This document shows positions 26,323 through 35,574 of a stretch of DNA of 64,000 bases, in pieces. Both the position numbers and the translations under genes were made by a program. Source of the stretch: Chloroflexus sp. Y-396-1 (GTDB taxonomy: Bacteria > Chloroflexota > Chloroflexia > Chloroflexales > Chloroflexaceae); assembly GCF_000516515.1 (NCBI RefSeq), contig NZ_KI911784.1, forward strand, positions 2,202,881 to 2,266,880. Reading direction: 5' to 3'. How positions within the stretch are numbered: the first letter of the stretch is position 1; every line of letters begins with the position of its first letter. The notes beneath the pieces were generated by a model. The model was not told where the DNA came from. It searched no databases and saw only the letters and a list, made by a program, of their open reading frames with translations.

Positions 26323-28515
26323 GTGTTGAGTACGCCTATGAAAGCTCTTTCCTACCGCCGGTTATCCCGTTGGTTTGTACCTCCACAATGGTTGTCGCTT
26401 TCACGTCGACAGATACGGCTCCTTCTGGCGGCGCTTTTACTCTGGGCGGGAATCTGGGCAGTCCTGTCGTTCAGACTGCCCGGCGCCGGTGGTTTACAGG
26501 TCGGTCAGCCCAGTCCACTGAGTATTTCTTCGCCTACCGAGGTCATCTACACCAGTGAGGTGCTCACTGCTGAACGTCGCGCACAGGCTGCCAACAACCC
26601 CGATAATCTGGTTTACTTCAACGATCCTCAAATCCCGATAGAGCAACGCCAACAACTTTTTAGCCTTCTTGAAACCATTGGTCGGATTCGCACCGATCCG
26701 ACGCTTTCAGCAGCCGAACGCATCCGCGCACTGAGCAAGCTGCCGAGTGCTAATGTCCAGCTCACGAACGAACAGGCACGCTTGATTCTAGAACTCGACG
26801 ATGAAGCATGGTCATTACTACGCACGACAATCCTTAATCTGTACGACCGAGCCATCGAACGGTACGATTACGCCATTGATGAACGAGCGCTCAACCAGCT
26901 CCGCGAGCGCTGGCTGAGTTTTTGGCTGGCAACGACTTCGCTTGATGATGCTCAGCGCGAGCTGGCCCAAACAATGACGGCAGCGTTTCTTCGGGTTAAT
27001 CGAACTCTGGATACCGCAGCTACCGAAGAGCGTCGGGCAAACGCTCAAGCTCAGGTAGCGCCGGTTGAAGTCAAAGTGCTGGCAGGAGAGATGATCATCC
27101 GTGCCGGAGAGATTGTCACTCCCGCCCATATCGAAAAACTTCAGGCTACTGGGGCAATGCCACGACCGTTAGGATGGTCTGAATTGCTTGGCGATGCTTT
27201 GCTAGCAGCAATGCTTGTCGCTGGGATTATTGGCTATCTCTGTGTGTTCCAGTCCAAAATTGCTGCTCATCCCCGCTCTCTCTTCGTCCTGATGACTAGT
27301 ATCATCATAACGCTGGCATTTGCACGTCTGGTGTTGCTCATCTACGATGCACGGCCAATTTTCTTTCCGCTGGCTATGCTGGCGGTAGTGACCACGGTTG
27401 TCTTTTGCGGTCAGATTGGTTTTGCCACCAGTTTGCTAACCGCGATTGTGGTAGGTGTACTGGAAGGTAATGATTTGACCCTGACTGCGACGCTCTTTGC
27501 CAGTTGTACCAGCGCTATTCTCCTGACCCGCAGTGCTGATCGCTTGCGTTCGTTTCTCATTGCCGGTCTAGGTGTGACCGCAACGGTGATCGGGCTTGAG
27601 GTTACGTTCTGGCTGAGTCAACAGGCTATCTTTACCATTACCGGTTTTGGCGGCTGGATGCTCCCAACCCTCCTAGCCGCCCTCGTCAATGGCGGGTTGA
27701 CCACTATTCTCTCGTTTGGCCTGTTTAACGTTGTCGGGCGGATGGCCGGGCAGGTCACAGCGTTGCAGTTAATGGAGCTAGCGCATCCATCGCGACCGTT
27801 GCTGCGGAAACTGATCCGTGAAGCACCGGGTACCTATTACCATAGCGTTGCGGTGGGGAATCTGGCCGAGGCTGCGGCTGAGGCGATTGGAGCCGATGCG
27901 CTCTTGCTCCGCGTGGCGGCTTACTACCACGATATTGGTAAGACGATACGTCCGGCTTTTTTTACCGATAACCAGATGGGCCGCGAAAACGTCCACGATG
28001 ATCTTGATCCTTATACCAGTGCACAGATCATCATCGACCACGTCCGTGAGGGGATCAAAATAGCGCGCGCTGCCGGACTGCCGGAACAGATTATCGATTT
28101 TATCGCAACGCACCATGGCACCGGTCTGGTACGCCATTTTTATCAACTGGCCTTGCAGCGGTACGATCACGTTGATGAACGTGATTTTCGTTATCCAGGA
28201 CCACGCCCCCAAACTCGTGAACAAGCCATCTTGATGTTAGCCGACTCGGTGGAGGCTACGGTGCGGGCGAAGGCCCAGCATGGTAAACTCGTTGCTAGAC
28301 GGAACAACGAATCTGCCGAACGTACACCCAATGGGACAGTTACCCTTGATGAGCTGGTTCAGTCGATTATTGATGCCCGTGTGCGTGAGGGTGAACTCAG
28401 TGATGCCCCACTGACTATGCGTGAGTTGCGGCAGATCAAGGACGTTTTCGTCAATAATTTGCAATCGATTTATCATCCGCGTGTTGATTATGCACCATCG
28501 CTTATCCGAAGCTGA
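26323..28515 (+). CDS. 7TM-HD (PgpH-type) phosphohydrolase
   Basis: A 730-residue membrane protein. An N-terminal helix (LLLAALLLWAGIWAVLSF) leads into an extracytoplasmic 7TMR-HDED domain. About seven membrane helices follow between residues 290 and 480. The cytoplasmic HD domain shows APGTYYHSVAVGNLAEAAAE, AAYYHDIGKTIRPAFF (HD pair near 535), FIATHHGTGLVRHFY and MLADSVEATVRA. PgpH of Listeria, the characterised member, hydrolyses cyclic di-AMP. A role in c-di-AMP control of wall and osmotic state is therefore likely. GTG 26323 has GGTAAGG 5 bases upstream; ATG 26338 is an alternative. Confidence 0.88.
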   Translation: MLSTPMKALSYRRLSRWFVPPQWLSLSRRQIRLLLAALLLWAGIWAVLSFRLPGAGGLQVGQPSPLSISSPTEVIYTSEVLTAERRAQAANNPDNLVYFNDPQIPIEQRQQLFSLLETIGRIRTDPTLSAAERIRALSKLPSANVQLTNEQARLILELDDEAWSLLRTTILNLYDRAIERYDYAIDERALNQLRERWLSFWLATTSLDDAQRELAQTMTAAFLRVNRTLDTAATEERRANAQAQVAPVEVKVLAGEMIIRAGEIVTPAHIEKLQATGAMPRPLGWSELLGDALLAAMLVAGIIGYLCVFQSKIAAHPRSLFVLMTSIIITLAFARLVLLIYDARPIFFPLAMLAVVTTVVFCGQIGFATSLLTAIVVGVLEGNDLTLTATLFASCTSAILLTRSADRLRSFLIAGLGVTATVIGLEVTFWLSQQAIFTITGFGGWMLPTLLAALVNGGLTTILSFGLFNVVGRMAGQVTALQLMELAHPSRPLLRKLIREAPGTYYHSVAVGNLAEAAAEAIGADALLLRVAAYYHDIGKTIRPAFFTDNQMGRENVHDDLDPYTSAQIIIDHVREGIKIARAAGLPEQIIDFIATHHGTGLVRHFYQLALQRYDHVDERDFRYPGPRPQTREQAILMLADSVEATVRAKAQHGKLVARRNNESAERTPNGTVTLDELVQSIIDARVREGELSDAPLTMRELRQIKDVFVNNLQSIYHPRVDYAPSLIRS

Positions 28516-28532
28516 GCAGGAGCAAGCCTGTG

Positions 28533-29165
28533 ATGTACACTGCTGATAGCCCAATTCTTGGCCCGCAAACCGCTGCAATGGATCAGATGAGTCGTTATAT
28601 CCTCAGCCGACCTCACGGTGAATATACCGAAAAGGATATTGCTGATGTGATAATTCCCGCATACGTGCAGGTATGTTTACCGGTAGGAGTTGATCCACTG
28701 ATCGCTGTTGCTCAGATGATCCACGAGACCGGCAATTTAACCAGTTTCTGGAGCCAGCGACCACGACGCAACCCGGCCGGAATTGGGGTTACCGGTCAGT
28801 GGCAAACTCATCAACCGGCCGATCTGCGTGGATGGGCATACAACACGCAACGCCAGCGTTGGGAAGCCGGGCTAAGCTTTGCGACCTGGGCCGACGATGC
28901 CATTCCGGCACAGGTGGGTCGTTTGTTAGCGTATGCCTTGCCAGAAGGAAGTGAAACACCACCGCAACGTTCCTTAATTGCCAAAGCGCTCAGCTATCGC
29001 CCATTCCCACGGGCTTTCCGGGGAAGCGCACGCACGATCAAGCAATTGGGGCGTGCCCATAATCCACTCGGTGCGCAGGGCGCTGGATGGGCCAGCCCCG
29101 GCCATAACTACGGTGAAGCAATTGCGCGGATTGCCAATCAAATTCTGGCGATTCCCCTTACGTAG
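28533..29165 (+). CDS. Glucosaminidase-like peptidoglycan hydrolase
   Basis: A protein of about 210 residues. The core IIPAYVQVCLPVGVDPLIAV, AQMIHETGNLTSFWS and RNPAGIGVTG resembles the GH73 endo-beta-N-acetylglucosaminidase fold, with the Glu of IHETG as the probable acid. It would cut GlcNAc-MurNAc bonds of peptidoglycan. No signal peptide is visible, so export would need another route or the enzyme may be an endolysin-like protein. AGGAG at 28518-28522 serves either GTG 28530 or ATG 28533. It lies 17 bases after the 7TM-HD gene and may be cotranscribed. Confidence 0.7.
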   Translation: MYTADSPILGPQTAAMDQMSRYILSRPHGEYTEKDIADVIIPAYVQVCLPVGVDPLIAVAQMIHETGNLTSFWSQRPRRNPAGIGVTGQWQTHQPADLRGWAYNTQRQRWEAGLSFATWADDAIPAQVGRLLAYALPEGSETPPQRSLIAKALSYRPFPRAFRGSARTIKQLGRAHNPLGAQGAGWASPGHNYGEAIARIANQILAIPLT

Positions 29166-29195
29166 AGCCTGATCAAAAAACCGGATTGCTGCCCA
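29166..29195. mobile_element. Solo end of the MITE-like element
   Basis: GAGCCTGATCAAAAAACCGG (about 29165-29184) matches the terminal repeat of the elements at 4408-4630 and 48252-48647. No opposite end was found within the next 400 bases, so this is a remnant. As in copy 1, it directly abuts the stop codon of a peptidoglycan-hydrolase gene. Confidence 0.45.
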
Positions 29196-29551
29196 TACCG
29201 CACGCATAGTGCCTTCGCTATGTGTCGTTGTGCCAAAGATAGTGTTTTCCTTGCAGCGTTCGCCTTTGAGAATGGTGGGATATTACGCCATCTATGTGGT
29301 GTCGGATCGGGGTAATTTGGAATAGCATCGGTAGTACCGAGATTGGAGATGAACGGGAGGACGAAAGATTGTTGTGCACCCGCCTTTGGTAATACCCATA
29401 CCGTCGGCATCCTTTGTGATTAGGTCGTAGATGGCAAACACCTACGTTCTTGTTCGACCCAGGTATGTCTGTAACCTGAACGTTTCGACTTATCTGTTCG
29501 TTCATTGGGCTTATCACCCTTTTCTGTAGTTATGTTATACTAGCGACAAGT
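29196..29551. other. Intergenic region upstream of the PAS/STAS gene
   Basis: No supported gene. The right end carries TTATCA at 29511-29516 and TATACT at 29536-29541 (19-base spacing), a weak promoter for the PAS/STAS gene. Its start would lie near 29548, so the GTG at 29552 would be almost leaderless. Confidence 0.4.
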
Positions 29552-31162
29552 GTGACACGCAAGTATTCAGCCATCGACAGAAGCGTACCTGCCATGACAT
29601 CACCTCTTGCCATTGCCGACATGCTGCGCGCACGTAGCGCTTCGTCCCCATCTGCCGACCGACCACTGCTCGTTGCACTGGCCGATTCGCTCAGTACCGG
29701 CCATCCTTCTCATCTCCTGACGATTGTTCAATCAAATGACTCGATCAGCGCCAGTTTTCGCCGCCTCGATACCGTTCGTCGTCAGGCCATAACGCTTTTG
29801 GCCGATCACCCTGATGCCGCCGGGCCTATTGCAGATATTGTCGCTCAGGCGCAGGAGAAATTAATTCTTGAAGAAGAGAACCTCCTACGTCGCGAGCATC
29901 TGCTCAATCAGCGCCTTGAACAGAGTTTTCTCACTTCACCGCTGGCAACGCTAGAAGCAGACGAGCATGGGATTATCACGCGCTGGAACCCGGCAGCCGA
30001 ACGGATCTTTGGCTGGAGTGCGGCTGAAGCAATTGGCAAGAATGCAATCGAACTACTGGTGCCGAACATCGCTCGCGAACAGGTTGAAGAAGTGGTCAGC
30101 ACCTTGCTAAGCGGCCAGGCAAAGAATAGTCGCAATGCCAATATTACGAAAGATGGCCGGATTATTATCTGTCAGTGGTACAACGCTGTCCTATACCACT
30201 CTGACGGACGGGTCGCCGGTTGGCTTTCACAAACCGAGGACATAACTGAACAAATTCGCGCTGAAGAGGCGTTACGCGAAAGTCAGCAACGACTTGCCAG
30301 GCTGATGCGTAATTTACCGGGTATTGCCTATCGGGTCTACAAAAAGGATCGTTGGGTTGCTGAGTTTATGAGTGAAGGGGTGCTTGCTGTCACCGGTTAC
30401 CCGGCGAGTGATTTTATCGCTGTTGGCAATCAGCCACCGCGTCGCTATTTTGGTGATTTGATCCTCCCTGAAGATCGCGACATCGTGCGGGAAAGTGTCA
30501 AAACGGCCATTGCGCAGCAACGCCAGTTTGAGGTTATGTATCGAATTCGGCATGCCGATGGCAGTATACGCTGGTTGTGGGAACGCGGGACGGGCGTCTT
30601 CAATGATGACGGTCAACTAGAGGCTGTAGAAGGGTTTATCAGTGATGTCACCGCCGAACGCCAGGCCGCCGAAGAACGGCAGGCGATGAGCGAACGGATT
30701 ATTGCTGCCCAACAGGCTGCCCTCCGCGAATTGAGTACCCCGATTGTGCCGATTATGCAGGGGGTAATTGCAATGCCTCTCATCGGGAGTATCGACAGCT
30801 ACCGTGCGCAACAAGTCATTGAAACCTTACTGGAAGGGGTCAATACAACTGGCGCTCAGATAGTGATCCTCGATGTCACCGGTGTACCGGTCGTTGATAC
30901 CCAGGTTGCCAATACACTCTTACGCTCGGCTCAGGCGGTGCGTCTGTTGGGGGCAGAAGTTTTGTTGACCGGTATCCGCCCTGAGGTGGCCCAAACTATC
31001 GTTGGATTAGGCCTCGATTTGAGTCATATTCGTACACTGGCAACCTTGCAAGATGGTGTTATGTATGCACTTGGCCGTCAATCTCGTGAGCGTGCCACAG
31101 TGCAGCGTATCAGACAAGGAGATCACTATGATGCTCGAGCGAGCACAGGCTCTCGCAGATGA
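29552..31162 (+). CDS. RsbR-like PAS-PAS-STAS regulator
   Basis: A 536-residue signalling protein. Residues about 130-240 (LATLEADEHGIITRWNPAAE, IFGWSAAEAIGKN) and 260-375 (RVYKKDRWVAEFMSEG, EVMYRIRHADGSIRWLWERG) are PAS domains. The C-terminal STAS domain, about 395-515, has STPIVPIMQGVIAMPLIGSI and LDVTGVPVVDTQVANTL, the RsbR-type phosphorylatable Thr region. Such proteins form stressosome-like complexes controlling partner switching with an RsbT or RsbW kinase. An RsbW-like gene lies at 49271, not adjacent. ATG 29594 is an alternative start. Its end overlaps the M20 gene by 35 bases. Confidence 0.82.
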   Translation: MTRKYSAIDRSVPAMTSPLAIADMLRARSASSPSADRPLLVALADSLSTGHPSHLLTIVQSNDSISASFRRLDTVRRQAITLLADHPDAAGPIADIVAQAQEKLILEEENLLRREHLLNQRLEQSFLTSPLATLEADEHGIITRWNPAAERIFGWSAAEAIGKNAIELLVPNIAREQVEEVVSTLLSGQAKNSRNANITKDGRIIICQWYNAVLYHSDGRVAGWLSQTEDITEQIRAEEALRESQQRLARLMRNLPGIAYRVYKKDRWVAEFMSEGVLAVTGYPASDFIAVGNQPPRRYFGDLILPEDRDIVRESVKTAIAQQRQFEVMYRIRHADGSIRWLWERGTGVFNDDGQLEAVEGFISDVTAERQAAEERQAMSERIIAAQQAALRELSTPIVPIMQGVIAMPLIGSIDSYRAQQVIETLLEGVNTTGAQIVILDVTGVPVVDTQVANTLLRSAQAVRLLGAEVLLTGIRPEVAQTIVGLGLDLSHIRTLATLQDGVMYALGRQSRERATVQRIRQGDHYDARASTGSRR

Positions 31163-32318
31163 GATCATTCGGATTCGCCGCGACATTCACGCCCATCCCG
31201 AACTCGGCTTTCAGGAACATCGCACGGCAGCGTTAGTTGCCGATATACTCCACGAAATTGGCGGGATTACTGTCAAAACCGGTGTTGCTAAGACCGGTGT
31301 CATCGGTGAGCTGGGTGATGGCGACGGTCCGGTGATTGCAATCCGGGCCGATATGGATGCATTGCCGATCCAGGAAGAGAATCAGGTTGCTTATGCGTCC
31401 ACGAATCCGGGCGTGATGCACGCCTGCGGTCATGATGCACACACTGCGATGTTGCTTGGCGCTGCCCATCTCTTGCGTGAACGCTTTGCGGCGGAACATC
31501 TGCGTGGTCGGGTGCGTTTCCTTTTCCAACCATCTGAAGAGAGTTGGGACGACGAGGTGAAGAGTGGCGGTCTCCGGATGGTCGAGGAGGGTGCGTTAGA
31601 AGGAGTTGATGCCGTCATTGCACTGCACGTTGACTCCACGCTGCCGGTTGGTCAGGTGACCATTCGGGGAGGCTGGACATCAGCCGCAGTTGATGATTTT
31701 AAGGGTTATATCCGTGGTAGCGGGGGTCATGGTGCATACCCGCATCTTGGTACCGATCCGGTCTTTATGTTGTCGCACGTTTTGAATGCCCTGTTTGGAA
31801 TTCGCGCACGTTTGATCAATCCGATGGAACCGGCCATTTTGAGTGTTGGTACGGTACGCGGTGGTCATGCCTCAAATGTGATACCGAGTGAAATTTTTGT
31901 GCAAGGGACACTCCGCAGTTTCAGTGAAGAGGTGCGGGCGAAACTGGCACGTGAAGTTGAGCGGGCGTTTGCCGTGGCTGAAGCGTTTGGTGGCAGTGCT
32001 GAAGTGACCATTACCCGTGGGTATCCTGCTGGCTGGAATGATGAGCGCGTTGCGGAGTGGATGAGCATCGTGGCCAGTGATTTTCTCGGCCCTGAGGCGA
32101 TTGACCGCTCGCGCACCGGCATGGGGGCAGAAGATTTTGCTTACATGACCAGGCAGGCACCCGGTGCGATGTTGATGTTAGGTGCGGCTATTGATGATGG
32201 GATTGTGCGTGGCCACCATACCCCGATCTTCGACATAGATGAACGCGCATTGCCGATTGGAACTGCGATCCTGGCCGAAACGGCACTACGTTTCTTGCGT
32301 GGTGAGGTGAAGCTATAG
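31128..32318 (+). CDS. M20-family amidohydrolase
   Basis: A 396-residue metal-dependent amidohydrolase of the IAA-amino acid/hippurate hydrolase type. It has RDIHAHPELGFQEHRTA, IAIRADMDALPIQEENQ, NPGVMHACGHDAHTAMLLG, LFQPSEE, and MGAEDFAYMTRQAPGAM. The Cys and His of ACGHDAH and the Glu of PSEE are the metal and catalytic residues. It removes acyl or amide groups from amino acids; the substrate cannot be told. AAGGAG at 31116-31121 fixes the start at ATG 31128 (or 31131), inside the end of the PAS/STAS gene, so the two are likely coupled. Confidence 0.9.
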   Translation: MMLERAQALADEIIRIRRDIHAHPELGFQEHRTAALVADILHEIGGITVKTGVAKTGVIGELGDGDGPVIAIRADMDALPIQEENQVAYASTNPGVMHACGHDAHTAMLLGAAHLLRERFAAEHLRGRVRFLFQPSEESWDDEVKSGGLRMVEEGALEGVDAVIALHVDSTLPVGQVTIRGGWTSAAVDDFKGYIRGSGGHGAYPHLGTDPVFMLSHVLNALFGIRARLINPMEPAILSVGTVRGGHASNVIPSEIFVQGTLRSFSEEVRAKLAREVERAFAVAEAFGGSAEVTITRGYPAGWNDERVAEWMSIVASDFLGPEAIDRSRTGMGAEDFAYMTRQAPGAMLMLGAAIDDGIVRGHHTPIFDIDERALPIGTAILAETALRFLRGEVKL

Positions 32319-32331
32319 CGTGGTAATATAC

Positions 32332-32354
32332 GCCCGCAGGCATCGCCTGCGGGC
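32332..32354. terminator. Perfect hairpin between convergent genes
   Basis: GCCCGCAGGC and GCCTGCGGGC form a 10-bp perfect stem with a 3-base loop, 14 bases after the M20 stop and 18 bases before the end of the convergent MBL gene. It could end transcription both ways, although no T tract follows. Confidence 0.5.
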
Positions 32355-32372
32355 AAGATACTGTTACAATTG

Positions 32373-33317
32373 TCAGTTCTGCGTAACACGCCCGTTCACC
32401 AATGCACCAGATTTTTGCCAGTACCTGGCTAATCCCCGCCAACTCAAGATCAGCGGCCCAGTCTGCTGAAGGATTGCCGTCTGCTCAGAGGGCGACAGGG
32501 TAGCTGCCTCAAGGGCCAGTGCTTTTTCCAGCGCAGCCACGCCGGTTGCTTCATCGTGGCCGGCCAGCAGACTCTGGCGGACGATTTCGGCCCATTGACG
32601 TAACCGCAAACGAGCGTCGGTCAGATGAAAGGCAACATCATCGTACGCGCCAAAGTGAGTCAGACACAACCATTGTGGCCGTAACTGTTCCAGGAGATCG
32701 TGTGTCTGTGCCCAGGCATCGAGGTCAACATCGGGTGGCGGAGTGGCCGGTCGGGTCATCCGTACTCCTGGCAATCGAACACCGGTATTATCACCAACAA
32801 ATGCTGCACCGTTTGCTTCGTCGAGCCAGATGAGATGATGCTTGGCGTGACCAGGAGCATCAAAAGCACGGAGTGGATGTCCTCTAAGCGATAATGTCTC
32901 GCCGCCGGTATAGGTGCGGATCCGCTCAGCGGCAACCGGGCGCACGTCACCCCACAGCGTTGCCATCTGATCACCGTACAGTTGCGCTGCGCTATGGAGT
33001 AACCGTGACGGATCGATCAGGTGAGGGGCGCCCCGTTCGTGGACGTGCACGACCAGATGCGGATTCTCGGCGACCAATAAACCGGTTGCTCCTGCGTGAT
33101 CAAGATGAATGTGGGTCAACACAATGGCACGCAAGTCGGCAACGGTTAAACCATAGCTACTTAATCCTGCCCGCAGCGCAGGGATTGTACTGGCCGGTCC
33201 CGGATCGACCAACGCTGGTTCATCGCCGAGTAATAAGAAGGTACCAATGACATGTGAACGGCCAAGATGACGCACATCGATCAACGCGACGTTATGCGGA
33301 GTAGGGTAAATTTCCAT
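32373..33317 (-). CDS. MBL-fold metallo-hydrolase
   Basis: A 314-residue metallo-beta-lactamase fold protein. The metal motif is VLTHIHLDHAGATG (HxHxDH), with HERGAPHLIDPSR, FDAPGHAKHHLIWLD and VFVGDNTG as further metal-site segments. It is probably a glyoxalase II-like or esterase-like hydrolase with an unknown substrate. ATG 33317 (MEIYPTPHNVALID) is preferred because family members begin near this strand; an upstream GTG at 33344 would add nine residues. It is convergent with the M20 gene. Confidence 0.85.
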   Translation of the reverse strand: MEIYPTPHNVALIDVRHLGRSHVIGTFLLLGDEPALVDPGPASTIPALRAGLSSYGLTVADLRAIVLTHIHLDHAGATGLLVAENPHLVVHVHERGAPHLIDPSRLLHSAAQLYGDQMATLWGDVRPVAAERIRTYTGGETLSLRGHPLRAFDAPGHAKHHLIWLDEANGAAFVGDNTGVRLPGVRMTRPATPPPDVDLDAWAQTHDLLEQLRPQWLCLTHFGAYDDVAFHLTDARLRLRQWAEIVRQSLLAGHDEATGVAALEKALALEAATLSPSEQTAILQQTGPLILSWRGLARYWQKSGALVNGRVTQN

Positions 33318-33754
33318 ACCTGTATCGATCAGCCTTTCAATCACGTGTCCGGCAAATAGCAGTGGGTGTCATTGTAACATACGGTAAGTGATCGTCTGAC
33401 AAATCTGACGTAGTTCTCGGTGAACGTCTGCACATTCCCTGACATCTGCATTATGATGATGCCCCGTCCTACCCCCATTCCCCCGAGAGCACGGGCCGCT
33501 GGCTCGCTGAGCGGCACAAGAAATGAGAAGAGAACGGGAGAAATGCTTTCACAGCACCCTCCCTCGTCGTCTGCTGTGGAACAGCGGTGAATTCCCTTTG
33601 CACCCATCCTTGCCTCTCAGGCGAATAGAAGGAAGGTGAGAGGGCAAGGAGTGTAAGCCACCTTTTCGCACGATAGTGGGCATGATCGGTTCTCCTCAAC
33701 GACTTTGAGCGCCTGAGACGTGAGGCGCTCGCGCCCTCACGTCTCTCTTAACGT
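33318..33754. other. Intergenic region between the MBL and aldehyde dehydrogenase genes
   Basis: No supported gene. A hairpin at 33715-33745 (GAGACGTGAGGCGC pairing with GCGCCCTCACGTCTC, one bulge) lies 10 bases beyond the aldehyde dehydrogenase stop on the minus strand and may end its transcript. CGGGCCGCTGGCTCGCTGAGCGG near 33490 is a weak palindrome. Confidence 0.4.
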
Positions 33755-35227
33755 TTATGATTGCTTCCCTTTGCCATACGGATACCACCACGGTTTCCGC
33801 ACCATTGTGAAATCCCAGTGAACGTGCTTTGTTTCGAGAAACTCCTCTAGTCCCTCTTCACCCAGTTCACGAGCACCACCGCTAAACTTCATTCCGCCAA
33901 ATGGACCGGCATCGTTGTCGGTAAGCGGATCATTGACCCAACACGTACCGGCTTTGACTTCCTCATAGTATTGCTTGACCTTACGGGGGTCGTTGGTATA
34001 GAGGTTTGCGCCTAACCCGTAATCACAATCGTTAACCAGCTCGATGGCCTCATCAAAGGTGCGATATGTCATGATCGGAATCGTTGGTCCGAACGTCTCT
34101 TCACGCATAATACGGAAACTGTGATCAACATTGGTCAGGACGGTTGGTTCGTAGAAGAAGCCTCGTGTGAACTGTGGTGGTCGTCGCCCGCCGGTCAGGA
34201 TCGTCGCACCACGTGCTCGTGCCTCCTCTACGTGATCTTCAACCTTCGCTCGGTACTTCTCGCCGATCAGTGGACCAATATCAGTATCGGGGTCCATTCC
34301 TGGGCCAAGACGCAATGAGCGTACAAACTCCACCAGACGCTCGGTAAAGGGGCGGGCAATCGACTCATGGACGTACACCCGTTCAGTGCTGGTACACACC
34401 TGACCTGCATTCAGGAGCGCTGCCCAAGCCACACCGGGTACCGCGACATCGAGATCGGCATCTTCGGCAACAATGAACGCATCTTTACCGCCTAATTCAA
34501 GATGAGTCTTCTTAACGCGCTCGGCGGCCAGACGGGCAATCTCGCGTCCGGTAGCGAAACTACCGGTGAAAGCAATCATTTGTGTGCGTGGGCTAACGAC
34601 CAGCTCACGGCCAACATCACCAAAACCGGTAATGATATTGAGCACGCCAGGCGGTACATGGTCACAACACAACTCGGCAAAACGTAATGTTGCCAGCGGG
34701 GTCATTTCGCTCGGCTTAAGTACGACGGTATTCCCTGCTGCTAGTGCAGGCGCAACCTTCCACGACATCAACAACAATGGATAGTTCCACGGGACAATTG
34801 CGGCTACAACGCCGTATGGCTCTTTCAACACCATGGCCAGTTGGCTCGGCTCAACCGATGGGATCACCCGGCCACGAGTATTGCGCTGTAATTCTGCGTA
34901 GTAGTCGAAACAGGCTGCACACCAGCCAATTTCGTCGCGATTTTCGACCAACGGCTTCCCGCCCTCAAGGGTCAGCAGCGTAGCCAGTTCTTCGGCGTGC
35001 GCACGCATCTTATGCGCAATCTCGTGCAGGATGTGCGCCTTGTCGTGGGCAGTAACTTTTCGCCACTCACGAAATGCTCGTTCAGCAGCAATCATTGCCT
35101 GCTCGGCATCGGCCGCAGTTGCCCGTGGTACATAATCGATCACCTCTTCCGTCGCCGGATTGTGTACCGGAAAGACCTCTCCCTGCGTTGCAGCCTGCCA
35201 TTGACCGTTAATGAGCATTGATGGCAT
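33755..35227 (-). CDS. NAD(P)-dependent aldehyde dehydrogenase
   Basis: A 490-residue enzyme of the ALDH superfamily oxidising an aldehyde to its acid. IVPWNYPLLLMSWKVAPALA and GNTVVLKPSEMTPL form the cofactor site. FTGSFATGREI is the Rossmann loop, LELGGKDAFIV carries the general-base Glu, and NAGQVCTSTERVYV carries the nucleophile Cys. The sequence style is close to betaine aldehyde or gamma-aminobutyraldehyde dehydrogenases, but the substrate cannot be fixed. A near-perfect AAGGAGGTCCT ribosome binding site lies just upstream of ATG 35227. Confidence 0.92.
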   Translation of the reverse strand: MPSMLINGQWQAATQGEVFPVHNPATEEVIDYVPRATAADAEQAMIAAERAFREWRKVTAHDKAHILHEIAHKMRAHAEELATLLTLEGGKPLVENRDEIGWCAACFDYYAELQRNTRGRVIPSVEPSQLAMVLKEPYGVVAAIVPWNYPLLLMSWKVAPALAAGNTVVLKPSEMTPLATLRFAELCCDHVPPGVLNIITGFGDVGRELVVSPRTQMIAFTGSFATGREIARLAAERVKKTHLELGGKDAFIVAEDADLDVAVPGVAWAALLNAGQVCTSTERVYVHESIARPFTERLVEFVRSLRLGPGMDPDTDIGPLIGEKYRAKVEDHVEEARARGATILTGGRRPPQFTRGFFYEPTVLTNVDHSFRIMREETFGPTIPIMTYRTFDEAIELVNDCDYGLGANLYTNDPRKVKQYYEEVKAGTCWVNDPLTDNDAGPFGGMKFSGGARELGEEGLEEFLETKHVHWDFTMVRKPWWYPYGKGKQS

Positions 35228-35300
35228 AGGACCTCCTTGTCACTCTTCTGTGTTTAGGATATTGACAATCATTGCACAGGAAATTTCCGTCATAATCGAC

Positions 35301-35329
35301 TTGACGAGGCGTACAGTCATTCCTATAGT
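35301..35329 (+). promoter_or_regulatory. Sigma-70-type promoter of the 66-residue gene
   Basis: TTGACG (35301-35306), a 17-base spacer and TATAGT (35324-35329) form a near-consensus promoter reading away from the aldehyde dehydrogenase gene. It lies about 45 bases upstream of the small ORF. Confidence 0.55.
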
Positions 35330-35373
35330 AATGGTAAGATTGTGAGCTAGTGCACAAATGATGGAGATGTCAA

Positions 35374-35574
35374 ATGATCATCCGCCTCTTTTCCGATGAA
35401 CAAATACACACGCTCACAACCGGTTACGGGCGTCGTCGGCGTTGCCGATTGGCTCCGTCTTCACCGCATGTCTACCGTCGTGCATTACTCTACCGTCTCG
35501 GTATTGCCGATGGTCGCCGACCGGCGGTGGTCTTCAACACCATTGCCCAGGCCCTGCGCAGTGCGCGGGTTTAA
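35374..35574 (+). CDS. Small basic hypothetical protein
   Basis: A 66-residue ORF, rich in Arg (RRRRCR, YRRALLYRLG), with no recognised domain. It is supported by a good sigma-70 promoter 45 bases upstream and a GGAGAT site before the ATG. Its last 4 bases overlap the convergent sufE stop. The AALLYRLGIADGRRPAVVF-like region has plausible secondary structure. It could also be a spurious ORF over a regulatory RNA. Confidence 0.45.
   Translation: MIIRLFSDEQIHTLTTGYGRRRRCRLAPSSPHVYRRALLYRLGIADGRRPAVVFNTIAQALRSARV

Noticed and set aside
31053-31127. Upstream start for the M20 amidohydrolase
   Set aside because: AAGGAG at 31116-31121 is placed for ATG 31128, and the extra residues have no M20 similarity.
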